Source: Croceibacter atlanticus HTCC2559
GTDB lineage: Bacteria > Bacteroidota > Bacteroidia > Flavobacteriales > Flavobacteriaceae
Assembly (NCBI RefSeq): GCF_000196315.1
Contig: NC_014230.1
Location: 2,876,501-2,940,500 of the forward strand
Direction of reading: 5' to 3'
DNA length: 64,000 nucleotides
Shown: one piece after another, positions 17,119 to 24,593 of the stretch
Position numbering within the stretch: position 1 is the stretch's first letter
How the letters are laid out: each line of letters starts with the position of its first letter
The notes under the pieces: model-generated
What the model was told of the DNA's origin: nothing
Databases searched by the model: none
The model's input: the letters and a program-made list of their open reading frames with translations, nothing else
Made by a program: the position numbers and the translations under genes

Positions 17119-18369
17119 TTATTCTTTAATAAATTGAACGTGACGAATGCCTTCTAATGTAGTTAATTTTACAATGTACAATCCAGAAGCTAATGATGAC
17201 ACATTTATAAATTGACTCTGTTCACTTTGTCTTAAAAGTTGTCCCCTTAAATTATATACAGCTAAGTGTTGTAATGGTTGATTTGATTGAACAAATAATC
17301 TATTTGTAACAGGATTAGGATACACCTGTAATTCCTGCAACCGCTTTTCTGGAACAGACAAGACACATTCGGTATCTGAAAACGAAGTGACCTCTTCATC
17401 ATAAATCCAATTGGCGTAATTGCCAGTACCAGATGCCGCTTGGTCTTCATTATCTACAAGAATACAGTTTAAATCTGGGTTATCACCAGCTCTCATAGAA
17501 ATTATACTTTCATTATTTTCATTATTTAAATTAAATGAACTAATCAAAGTATTTGTAACATTCACTCTTGTTAAATTAGGGTTTTGACTTAAGTCAACAG
17601 ATTCTAACTCGTTAGAATTTTCAAAAAATGAATTAAAGCCTGCGCCTAATGTTATTTCTTCAAGAAATATATTTGTTGAAACATCTATAGTTTCAAGATT
17701 ACAAAACGCCACATGCAATTCCCTTAAATCTGGCAAAGGTGTTACATCTAGAGAGGATAAATCATCACAATGAAAACAAGAGAATTTTGTGAGTAGTTGG
17801 TTATTTGATAAATCAACCGTTGTAAATATATTACCTGGTAAAGTATCAAAATTATAGTTTGAAAAATCAACCTCAATAAGCTCTGTATTGTTTGTAATAT
17901 CAATTTCAGATAATCTATTTTGTGATAATTCTAAAAACTGAAGATCTATGTTATTAGATAAATTAATTGAAGATAAAGAAGTCTCAGAAATAAATAAATG
18001 AGTTAAATTAATATTTGAGGACACATCGATACTTGTTAAGTTAAATACTGTCGAAATGTTAAGGAACGTTAAATTAACATTATTCGAAATATTTAAACTA
18101 TTAAAGTCGTGTTCAAGAAGTTCTAAAGATTCTAAATTTACGAATGCTTCAATACCTGTCATATCTTGAATAGAGCTTGTTGGCGAGAATATTAAAAGTT
18201 CAGTAACTGCTTCAAGGTCACTTGTCAGGACTGTATCATTCAATGTCCCATCACTATCTATACCTTGATCAATCAATGCTTGCTCAAAGACATCATCTGG
18301 TACTGTTGTAGTTTGTCCAAAAGCTAAAAAGGATATGAATAGAATAACAAGAGTAATAGTTGATTTCAT
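17119..18369 (-). CDS. Secreted leucine-repeat protein with T9SS type A sorting domain
   Basis: 416 residues. Signal peptide 1-18 (ending LAFGQ). An N-terminal motif VPDDVFEQALIDQGIDSDG is frequent at the start of such Bacteroidota surface proteins. About twelve irregular leucine-rich-like repeats follow (about 55-310, pattern L..L.IS.N.NLT.ID.S). The C-terminal sorting domain is at about 340-416 (VYPNPVTNRLFV, LAVYNLRGQLLRQS, LASGLYIVKL). It should be exported by T9SS and attached to or released from the surface. Ligand unknown. Confidence 0.88.
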   Translation of the reverse strand: MKSTITLVILFISFLAFGQTTTVPDDVFEQALIDQGIDSDGTLNDTVLTSDLEAVTELLIFSPTSSIQDMTGIEAFVNLESLELLEHDFNSLNISNNVNLTFLNISTVFNLTSIDVSSNINLTHLFISETSLSSINLSNNIDLQFLELSQNRLSEIDITNNTELIEVDFSNYNFDTLPGNIFTTVDLSNNQLLTKFSCFHCDDLSSLDVTPLPDLRELHVAFCNLETIDVSTNIFLEEITLGAGFNSFFENSNELESVDLSQNPNLTRVNVTNTLISSFNLNNENNESIISMRAGDNPDLNCILVDNEDQAASGTGNYANWIYDEEVTSFSDTECVLSVPEKRLQELQVYPNPVTNRLFVQSNQPLQHLAVYNLRGQLLRQSEQSQFINVSSLASGLYIVKLTTLEGIRHVQFIKE

Positions 18370-18431
18370 AATAGCGATGTTTTAGCAACACTATAAAGCT
18401 AAACAATTATTAACCAACTGCTTAAAAAATA

Positions 18432-19712
18432 TTATTCCTTCTTATAAACAGTGCCACCTTTCATAACAAAACTAACATTTTGCATAGCGGTAATTGTTTT
18501 AGTAGGATCTTCGTTTACAGCAATGATATCTGCAAAAGCGCCTTTTTTTAATTGCCCTATTTGAAATGGCATTTCTAATACTTCTGCATTTATGAATGTT
18601 GCCGTCTGTAACGCAATGTGTTCGGGCATACCAGCTTCAACCATGTACATAAACTCTTTAGCATTTTCACCATGAGGAAATACGCCTGCATCTGTACCAA
18701 AGGCTATGGGCACACCTCTTTTATAAGCACGACCAAACATATCTTGAATTTTTGGCCCTATTTCTAAAGCTTTTGGGACTATAATAGCTGGATAATAGTC
18801 TTTAATTTTTGCCTTTTCTGAAACATATTTCCCTGCAGAGATTGTAGGCACTAAAAAAGATTTTTTTTCTTTCATAATATCCATAGTTTCATCACTCATT
18901 AATGTGCCGTGTTCAATAGTTTTTACGCCATTATTTATAGCACGTTGCATACCTTTATCACCGTGTGCATGAGCAGCCACTTTCATACCGTAATCTGCAG
19001 CAGTATTACAGATTTCAGCAATTTCTTCATCTGTAAACTGAGGGTTTTTACTACTCTTGGCTACACTTAAAACACCACCAGTTGCAGTTATTTTTATCCA
19101 ATCTGCTCCGTTTTTATAACGTTGTCTAACTGCTTTACGAGCATCTCTCACACCATTTACAACTCCTTCTTTAGGACCTGGATCTCCAATAAGTTCTTTG
19201 TTCCTGCCATTTGTAGGATCTGCGTGACCGCCAGTTGTTCCTAAAGCTTTTTCTGCAGTTAAAATTCTTGGGCCTTGTACCTTTCCTTGATTAATTGCAT
19301 TTCTTAAAGACACATTTACGCCTGTGCCACCTAAATCTCTTACAGTTGTAAAACCAGCCATTAGCGTTCTTTGTGCAATTTCTTGCGCATTGTAAGCTAC
19401 ATCTGCTTCATTTAATACAAATGGCTCTAAATATTTATTGGCACCAGTTTCACTTTCAATATGCACGTGCATATCTATTAAACCAGGCAACACTGTTTTA
19501 TCTTTTAAGTTAATTATGATTGCGTCTGCATTTTTTGGTTGTGCATAACCTTGTAAAACTGCATCTATTTTATCGCCTTTTACAACTATCGTTTTTTCAG
19601 TTTCAATTTTAGCAGTTTCAGAATTAAATAACTTACCACAATGAATGTAAGTATCTTGCGCAAAGATTGATGCACAACTAAAAATTAATAGTAGTAATAT
19701 GAGACGTTTCAT
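18432..19712 (-). CDS. Secreted metal-dependent amidohydrolase (imidazolonepropionase/prolidase-like)
   Basis: 426 residues. Signal peptide 1-18 (ending SIFAQ). TIM-barrel amidohydrolase with metal ligands in GLIDMHVHIE, a lysine in DWIKITATGG that may be the carbamylated bridge, histidines in KVAAHAHGDKG and KTIEHGTLM, and the aspartate in AFGTDAGVFPHG. Homologues include periplasmic Xaa-Pro and Xaa-Arg dipeptidases. The substrate is not predictable. The upstream DegT gene is 9 bp away, so the two may be co-transcribed although functionally unrelated. Confidence 0.87.
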   Translation of the reverse strand: MKRLILLLLIFSCASIFAQDTYIHCGKLFNSETAKIETEKTIVVKGDKIDAVLQGYAQPKNADAIIINLKDKTVLPGLIDMHVHIESETGANKYLEPFVLNEADVAYNAQEIAQRTLMAGFTTVRDLGGTGVNVSLRNAINQGKVQGPRILTAEKALGTTGGHADPTNGRNKELIGDPGPKEGVVNGVRDARKAVRQRYKNGADWIKITATGGVLSVAKSSKNPQFTDEEIAEICNTAADYGMKVAAHAHGDKGMQRAINNGVKTIEHGTLMSDETMDIMKEKKSFLVPTISAGKYVSEKAKIKDYYPAIIVPKALEIGPKIQDMFGRAYKRGVPIAFGTDAGVFPHGENAKEFMYMVEAGMPEHIALQTATFINAEVLEMPFQIGQLKKGAFADIIAVNEDPTKTITAMQNVSFVMKGGTVYKKE

Positions 19713-19721
19713 AATTGGTAA

Positions 19722-20879
19722 TTAATCGTTTAAAAACTCTTTAATGGTCGTTGTGATAAATTCTATTTGGTCATTTTCTAATTCTGTATGCATTGGTAAC
19801 GACATAACCTCTTGAATTAATTGATTGGTAACTGGGAAATCTGCTTCGTTATAACGATCATCTTGATACGCTTTTTGTTTATGCAACGGTATAGGATAAT
19901 ATACACCACAAGGAATTCCTTGTTCATTTAAATGCTTTACCAACTCATCTCTCCTTCCATTGGTTATTTTTATAGTATACTGATGAAATACATGACAATC
20001 GCAGGTATCACAAATAGTATCTACGCCATTACATTTTCCTTTTGGCACATCTATATACTTATGATCTTTTAAAGCTGCGGTATATTGTCTCGCAGCATCT
20101 TGGCGTTTTGCATTATAGGTATCCAGATGTGGTAATTTTGCTCTTAACACAGCTGCTTGAATACTATCTAATCTTGAATTTACACCAACAACGTCATGAT
20201 GGTAACGCTCATACATACCATGGTTAACTATACCTCTAATAGTATGTGCCAAATCATCATTATTTGTAAAGATTGCACCACCATCACCATAACAGCCTAA
20301 GTTTTTTGAAGGAAAAAAAGAAGTTGAAGCTACATGACCAATAGCTCCAGCTTTAGTCTTAGTACCATCTTTGTGAGTGTAATTTGCACCTATGGCTTGT
20401 GCATTATCTTCTATAACATAAAGATTATGTTCTTTAGCTAGCGCCATAATCTCATCCATATTAGCACAGCGACCAAATAAATGTACAGGTACAATTGCTT
20501 TTGTTTTTGGAGTAATAGCCTTCTTAATGGCGTTAATATCTATATTAAAATCACTAGGATTTACATCTACCAATACTGGTGTTAGTTTAAGTAATGCAAT
20601 AACTTCTACTGTTGCCGCAAACGTAAAATCTGCAGTAATCACTTCATCACCTTGCTCAAGACCCAAGCCCATCATTGCAATTTGAAGTGCATCTGTACCA
20701 TTAGCACAAGGTATAACGTGTTTTACACCTAGGTAATCTTCTAATTCTTTTTGAAAACTGTGCACTTCTGGTCCATTTACAAATGCTGTTGTATCTAAAA
20801 CATTTAATATTGAAGTATTTACAGTGTCTTTTATGTGTTCATACTGACCCTTAAGGTCAACCATCTGAATTTTTTTCAT
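19722..20879 (-). CDS. DegT/DnrJ/EryC1/StrS-family sugar aminotransferase
   Basis: 385 residues. PLP-dependent transfer of an amino group to a nucleotide keto-sugar is the family reaction. Motifs: MVDLKGQYEHIKD, PCANGTDALQIAMMGLG, VIEDNAQAIGANY and the Schiff-base lysine in STSFFPSKNLGCYGDGGAIF. A cysteine-rich insert at about residues 279-295 (GKCNGVDTICDTCDCHVFH) is unusual for the family. Kdo transferase is divergently encoded, so a role in LPS or O-antigen sugars is plausible. The exact sugar is unknown. Confidence 0.87.
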   Translation of the reverse strand: MKKIQMVDLKGQYEHIKDTVNTSILNVLDTTAFVNGPEVHSFQKELEDYLGVKHVIPCANGTDALQIAMMGLGLEQGDEVITADFTFAATVEVIALLKLTPVLVDVNPSDFNIDINAIKKAITPKTKAIVPVHLFGRCANMDEIMALAKEHNLYVIEDNAQAIGANYTHKDGTKTKAGAIGHVASTSFFPSKNLGCYGDGGAIFTNNDDLAHTIRGIVNHGMYERYHHDVVGVNSRLDSIQAAVLRAKLPHLDTYNAKRQDAARQYTAALKDHKYIDVPKGKCNGVDTICDTCDCHVFHQYTIKITNGRRDELVKHLNEQGIPCGVYYPIPLHKQKAYQDDRYNEADFPVTNQLIQEVMSLPMHTELENDQIEFITTTIKEFLND

Positions 20880-20978
20880 TGTCTATAATTTGTAACCCAA
20901 CGAAAATACAAAAAGTTGCATCGAAAGTCAGCATTTTTATAGAATGCCTTACATTAGCAGAAACTACAACCCAAGCTT

Positions 20979-22241
20979 TTGAATTTTATATATAACAGTC
21001 TCATAATTTGTGCGTCCTATCTCTTAAAGCTAGTAGCGCACTTTAACCCTAAGATGAAACTTTTTGTAACGGGCAGGCAGCACGTATTTGATACTCTTGA
21101 AGAAAAGATAGCGGCCAACGATCATATAATCTGGTTTCATGTAGCTTCTTTAGGTGAATATGAACAAGCTGTGCCTATAATAAACGCTCTTAAAAAGAAC
21201 CATCCTATTCATAAAATTTTAGTGAGTTTCTTCTCTCCTTCTGGCTATGAAGTGAAAAAAAACAACAGCATAGCAGATGTTGTAGTTTACCTGCCATTAG
21301 ATAGCATAAAAAACGCAAAACAATTTATTAAATTAGCACATCCAGATATTGCAGTATTTATTAAATATGAGATTTGGCCTAACTACCTTAGGCTATTAAA
21401 GAAGGAAGCTATCCCAACTATTTTGGCTTCAGGATTATTTAGGTCTTCTCAAATATACTTTAAGCCTTATGGTGGTTTTATGAAAAAAGCTCTATGCTCT
21501 TTTGATTATTATTTTGTTCAGGACAATGCTTCTAAAACCTTATTACAATCTATAGGCATAGATCAAGTTAGCGTTAGTGGAGATACAAGGTTTGATCGTG
21601 TATCACATCAAATTGAGATGAACAACACCTTGGCTTTTATTGAAGAGTTTTTAGATGAGCACCTTTGTGTAGTTTGTGGCAGCACTTGGCCGGAAGATGA
21701 TGCTATCTTAATAAATTACGTAAATAGCTTTAAGGAGAAAAAAGCAAAACCTGTTAAGTTTATAATAGCACCTCACGAGATTAAACCTGAAAAAATTAAA
21801 AAACTAAGGGAAAAGCTTAAACTACCAACTGTAAGTTATTCAAACAAGGATGCATCTAATTTAAAAGACCATCAAGTTTTTATAATAGATACTATTGGTC
21901 TACTTACAAAAATTTATAGCTATGCAAACATTGCCTATGTTGGTGGTGCTATGGGCACTAGCGGTTTACATAATATCTTAGAACCTGCAACTTTTGGTGT
22001 TCCAATTGTAATTGGCTGTAATTATGAAAAATTTCCAGAAGCAAACCGATTACGACAACTTGCAGGATTATATAGTGTTAAAAATGAAGACGATGTAGCT
22101 TCAATTTTTAACAAGCTAATCTATGATGATTCATTTAGAGAAACAACAGGTTTAATAGCCGAACATTTTATAAATAGTAATACTGGTGCTACTAAAATTA
22201 CTGTAGATTATATTAATAACACTTTAAGACCTTCAATATAA
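20979..22241 (+). CDS. waaA: 3-deoxy-D-manno-octulosonic acid (Kdo) transferase
   Basis: 420 residues (waaA/kdtA). The start is TTG. The family-typical N-terminus MNFIYNSLIICASYLLKL begins there and no in-frame ATG precedes it. The N-terminal domain contains WFHVASLGEYEQAVPII (base-catalyst glutamate region) and IKYEIWPNYLRLLKKE. The C-terminal domain contains VCGSTWPEDD, IAPHEIKPE and VGGAMGTSGLHNILEPATFG. It adds Kdo to lipid A precursor at the inner membrane. It is convergent with the DUF2461 gene. Confidence 0.94.
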   Translation: MNFIYNSLIICASYLLKLVAHFNPKMKLFVTGRQHVFDTLEEKIAANDHIIWFHVASLGEYEQAVPIINALKKNHPIHKILVSFFSPSGYEVKKNNSIADVVVYLPLDSIKNAKQFIKLAHPDIAVFIKYEIWPNYLRLLKKEAIPTILASGLFRSSQIYFKPYGGFMKKALCSFDYYFVQDNASKTLLQSIGIDQVSVSGDTRFDRVSHQIEMNNTLAFIEEFLDEHLCVVCGSTWPEDDAILINYVNSFKEKKAKPVKFIIAPHEIKPEKIKKLREKLKLPTVSYSNKDASNLKDHQVFIIDTIGLLTKIYSYANIAYVGGAMGTSGLHNILEPATFGVPIVIGCNYEKFPEANRLRQLAGLYSVKNEDDVASIFNKLIYDDSFRETTGLIAEHFINSNTGATKITVDYINNTLRPSI

Positions 22242-22246
22242 AAAGA

Positions 22247-22900
22247 TTAAACTGTTGTCGCTTGATTTAAATATCTTCTAAAGGGTAACATTTCTTTATA
22301 AACAGAAATAACTTTCTCTTTAAAACCACCTCCAACTACTTCTTGTTGGGACACATCATGAGACACCGCAAACGTACGATGGCGCAATAAGTTTATATAC
22401 TTATGATCTTTAGAAAATCCTTTAGGAGCTGTTTTTAAAGGATCTTGATTTATTATGCTTCCAAACATAGCTTTAAAAGAAGGCTTTTCAATTATAGCCA
22501 CAAACTCTTCGCCATTATAATCTAATGCTTCCCTAATACTTGTAAGTGTATTAGTTGGAGGTTTCCAATAACCTCCAGCAATAAAAGATTCTGTTGTACC
22601 TAAATGAATATAAAAATCTCCTTGTTTACCTTCGTGATCTAAACCTGCTCCAAAATGATTTTTGTAAGTTGGTTTTTCTGGATGAAACATAAGATTATTA
22701 TTAATTCTATTTATTGCTTTCCTGCCTGGTGTATACGTATAGTCTGGATCAATTTTACCTAGCTCAATATCTAAACCATTTAACCAATCTATATACCAAT
22801 CTCTAACATCATGATAATAAGATCTATTTAGGTCCATCCATTCCTTCGAATTGTTTGCTTGTAAGTCATTCAAAAATTGATATAATGTTCTGAAACTCAT
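22247..22900 (-). CDS. DUF2461 family protein
   Basis: 217 residues, the usual length. Motifs: TLYQFLNDLQANNSKEWMDL, NRINNNLMFHPEKPTYKNHF, GDFYIHLGTTESFIAGGYW and LLRHRTFAVSHDVS. Cytosolic, no signal peptide. The family is conserved in Bacteroidota and of unknown function. It is a single-gene unit between the Kdo transferase and the lipoprotein trio. Confidence 0.88.
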   Translation of the reverse strand: MSFRTLYQFLNDLQANNSKEWMDLNRSYYHDVRDWYIDWLNGLDIELGKIDPDYTYTPGRKAINRINNNLMFHPEKPTYKNHFGAGLDHEGKQGDFYIHLGTTESFIAGGYWKPPTNTLTSIREALDYNGEEFVAIIEKPSFKAMFGSIINQDPLKTAPKGFSKDHKYINLLRHRTFAVSHDVSQQEVVGGGFKEKVISVYKEMLPFRRYLNQATTV

Positions 22901-22993
22901 ATATGTCGAATATTTCTTAGGTTTTATATAAAATCTTTAGAAAATTAGCAAAACTTTAATAATAACCATACATAAGTGCATATAAAGAATCCC

Positions 22994-23001
22994 TAATTTT
23001 G
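22994..23001 (+). promoter_or_regulatory. Candidate -7 element for the mini-lipoprotein genes
   Basis: TAATTTTG matches TAnnTTTG 24 bp before the ATG at 23026. No clear TTG box lies at the usual spacing. Confidence 0.45.
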
Positions 23002-23025
23002 AGGCATTAAATAAAACTATCAATT

Positions 23026-23244
23026 ATGAAAAAAGTAATCTTATCACTTGCATTAGTACTAGTTGCAGGTTTAAGCTTTACATCTTGTAGAGAAACAGAA
23101 AAAGAAACTGAAACTATTGTAAAAGAAGTTGAGGTTGAAGCTGAAGAAACAAAAGGCGCTTTAGAGCGTGCGGCTGAAGAAGTTGACAAAGAAGTTAATG
23201 AAGAAATTGACGAGGAAATCGACAAAATCGGAAACGACGACTAA
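23026..23244 (+). CDS. Small acidic lipoprotein 1
   Basis: 72 residues. Lipoprotein signal with the lipobox ending GLSFTSC (Cys about 21), followed by RETEKE and a very acidic, Glu/Lys-rich, probably helical tail (about 25-72). The sequence SCRE right at the lipidation site recurs in the next two genes, so the three are a tandem family. Its own terminator follows. No function is known; the length, composition and lipidation suggest a periplasmic or outer-membrane-anchored helical peptide. Confidence 0.7.
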   Translation: MKKVILSLALVLVAGLSFTSCRETEKETETIVKEVEVEAEETKGALERAAEEVDKEVNEEIDEEIDKIGNDD

Positions 23245-23256
23245 TAATAAACTCTT

Positions 23257-23286
23257 AAAAGCCACTTTAAAAAGTGGCTTTTATTT
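23257..23286 (+). terminator. Terminator between mini-lipoproteins 1 and 2
   Basis: AAAAGCCACTT and AAGTGGCTTTT form an 11-bp stem followed by ATTTTT. It separates the first lipoprotein from the other two, possibly with partial read-through. Confidence 0.75.
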
Positions 23287-23301
23287 TTAAAACTTAAAAT
23301 T

Positions 23302-23475
23302 ATGAAAAAGTATATAGCAACAATCGCATTTTTAGCTGCAATTACTGCATCTGTTACATCTTGCAGAGAAGCAAAAACAGATGATGATGCAGACGATGAA
23401 ATTGAAAACACCATACAAGAAGGTGTAAATGAAGTTGAAGAAAACACTGGTACAGGTGGTACCGATGATAATTAA
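23302..23475 (+). CDS. Small acidic lipoprotein 2
   Basis: 57 residues. MKKYIATIAFLAAITASVTSC is a lipoprotein signal with Cys21, followed by REAKTDDDADDE and an acidic tail ending in GTGGTDDN. The lipobox context and size match its neighbours. The downstream paralogue starts 17 bp later, so both are probably on one transcript. Function unknown. Confidence 0.65.
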   Translation: MKKYIATIAFLAAITASVTSCREAKTDDDADDEIENTIQEGVNEVEENTGTGGTDDN

Positions 23476-23492
23476 TCTTAAAATAAAGATTT

Positions 23493-23744
23493 ATGAAATC
23501 TATTATATATAAAGGCTTTCTTTTTGCTTCTATGTTTGCAATTGTAGGATTAGCATCTTGCAGAGAAGAACAAACCGAAGAAGAAAAAATCATTGAAGAA
23601 ATGAAAAATGAAGGCGCAGAAATTGAAAGATCTTCAGACGACGGTGACGTTAAAATAAAAATGGAAACCGAAGAAAAAGAAGTGAAAATTAAAAAAGACG
23701 CAGATGGCGACACAAAAATTAAAGTCGATACAGACGGAAATTAG
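23493..23744 (+). CDS. Small charged lipoprotein 3
   Basis: 83 residues. Lipobox AIVGLASC (Cys about 23), then REEQTEEEK and a tail of alternating short charged strands (GDVKIKMETEEKEVKIKKD and GDTKIKVDTDGN) that look like an amphipathic beta-meander. Only the signal and SCRE junction resemble the neighbours, so the tails have different structures. Function unknown. Confidence 0.68.
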   Translation: MKSIIYKGFLFASMFAIVGLASCREEQTEEEKIIEEMKNEGAEIERSSDDGDVKIKMETEEKEVKIKKDADGDTKIKVDTDGN

Positions 23745-23765
23745 GTCATCATCTTAAAAAAGTTA

Positions 23766-23791
23766 AGCCGCTCAAATGAGCGGCTTTTTTT
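23766..23791. terminator. Bidirectional terminator
   Basis: AGCCGCTCA and TGAGCGGCT form a 9-bp stem with a 2-nt loop. A run of seven T follows on the plus strand, and on the minus strand the hairpin is followed by a T-rich tract. It can end both the lipoprotein transcript and the convergent regulator gene. Confidence 0.8.
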
Positions 23792-24557
23792 ATGCACTAA
23801 ATTTATTTATCTGTTTTTTAAGATCCTCCATACTTTGTTGCAGTTCTCTCATTAATGTGCTTTCTGAAGTGTTTTCAACTCCAAAAGTTAATCTACTACT
23901 CACTTGCCAAAGTTCTTGTATATCATCTACATTAACGGTAATTGGTAAATACTCTTCATTAAAAGATACAAGCAATACTTTTTTAGGGTCTGGTAATTTC
24001 TGAAGTTTTTTAACAAGAACAGAGTCTTGTAATACCACAACGTGTACTTTATTAATATTATAGTCTGTAATATTAGATACTGCCTTTGCCAACACCCAAT
24101 CTTCAGGCTGTAAATTTGGAGTCATACTATCTCCTTCTACCTGAAAACCTCTATAGGTTGCATTTCTATATTGTGGTAATGGTATATTAAAGGCTGGAAG
24201 TTTTTGATACCACTCTACATCGTGAATGTTTTGTGGATATCCGGCAGCTGCTTTTTGGTTAACAAAAACCATAGCATCTTCGTTATCAGAATCTACAGTT
24301 AATATACGAGGACTAACATCACCATTTGTAGTTGTTAAGAATTTTTTTGTGCTGTCACCAAAAACCCATAACGGATTAACATTAAACTGCCTTAAAAGTT
24401 CTGCAATCACTTTTCCCGATAACTTGGTACGACCTCGCTCTATATCTGCAGTTGTATTCTTAACCCCTAAGAGCTCTGCAAACTCAGTTTGGGTATAATT
24501 ATTTTCTTCGCGAATTTGTTTAAAACGCTTTGCCTCAAGTGTTGGTGGTAGTCCCAT
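23790..24557 (-). CDS. XRE-family regulator with S24 (LexA/CI-like) peptidase domain
   Basis: 255 residues. Helix-turn-helix at about 10-65 (FKQIREENNYTQTEFAELLG). The S24 domain at about 100-225 has a possible Ala-Gly cleavage site at 105-106 (QKAAAGYPQ), catalytic S144 in VEGDSMTP and Lys183 or Lys184 in SVLVKKL. This predicts a repressor that cleaves itself under RecA/DNA-damage or a similar trigger. A C-terminal coiled segment (about 232-255) follows. No phage genes are nearby, so it looks like a chromosomal stress regulator. A palindrome GGAAATATTCC lies just before the start. Confidence 0.88.
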   Translation of the reverse strand: MGLPPTLEAKRFKQIREENNYTQTEFAELLGVKNTTADIERGRTKLSGKVIAELLRQFNVNPLWVFGDSTKKFLTTTNGDVSPRILTVDSDNEDAMVFVNQKAAAGYPQNIHDVEWYQKLPAFNIPLPQYRNATYRGFQVEGDSMTPNLQPEDWVLAKAVSNITDYNINKVHVVVLQDSVLVKKLQKLPDPKKVLLVSFNEEYLPITVNVDDIQELWQVSSRLTFGVENTSESTLMRELQQSMEDLKKQINKFSA

Positions 24558-24578
24558 AAGGTAAATATACGTAATTAT

Positions 24579-24589
24579 GGAAATATTCC
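24579..24589. promoter_or_regulatory. Palindrome before the S24 regulator, possible operator
   Basis: GGAAATATTCC is an inverted repeat (GGAA/TTCC) 22 bp before the start codon, overlapping a minus-strand TAAATTTG box at 24589-24596. The position suits autorepression; nothing else supports it. Confidence 0.35.
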
Positions 24590-24593
24590 AAAT

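Noticed and set aside
23790-24557. Prophage remnant around the S24 repressor
   Set aside because: The neighbours are lipoproteins and glycosyltransferases; no integrase, attachment repeat or phage structural gene is present.
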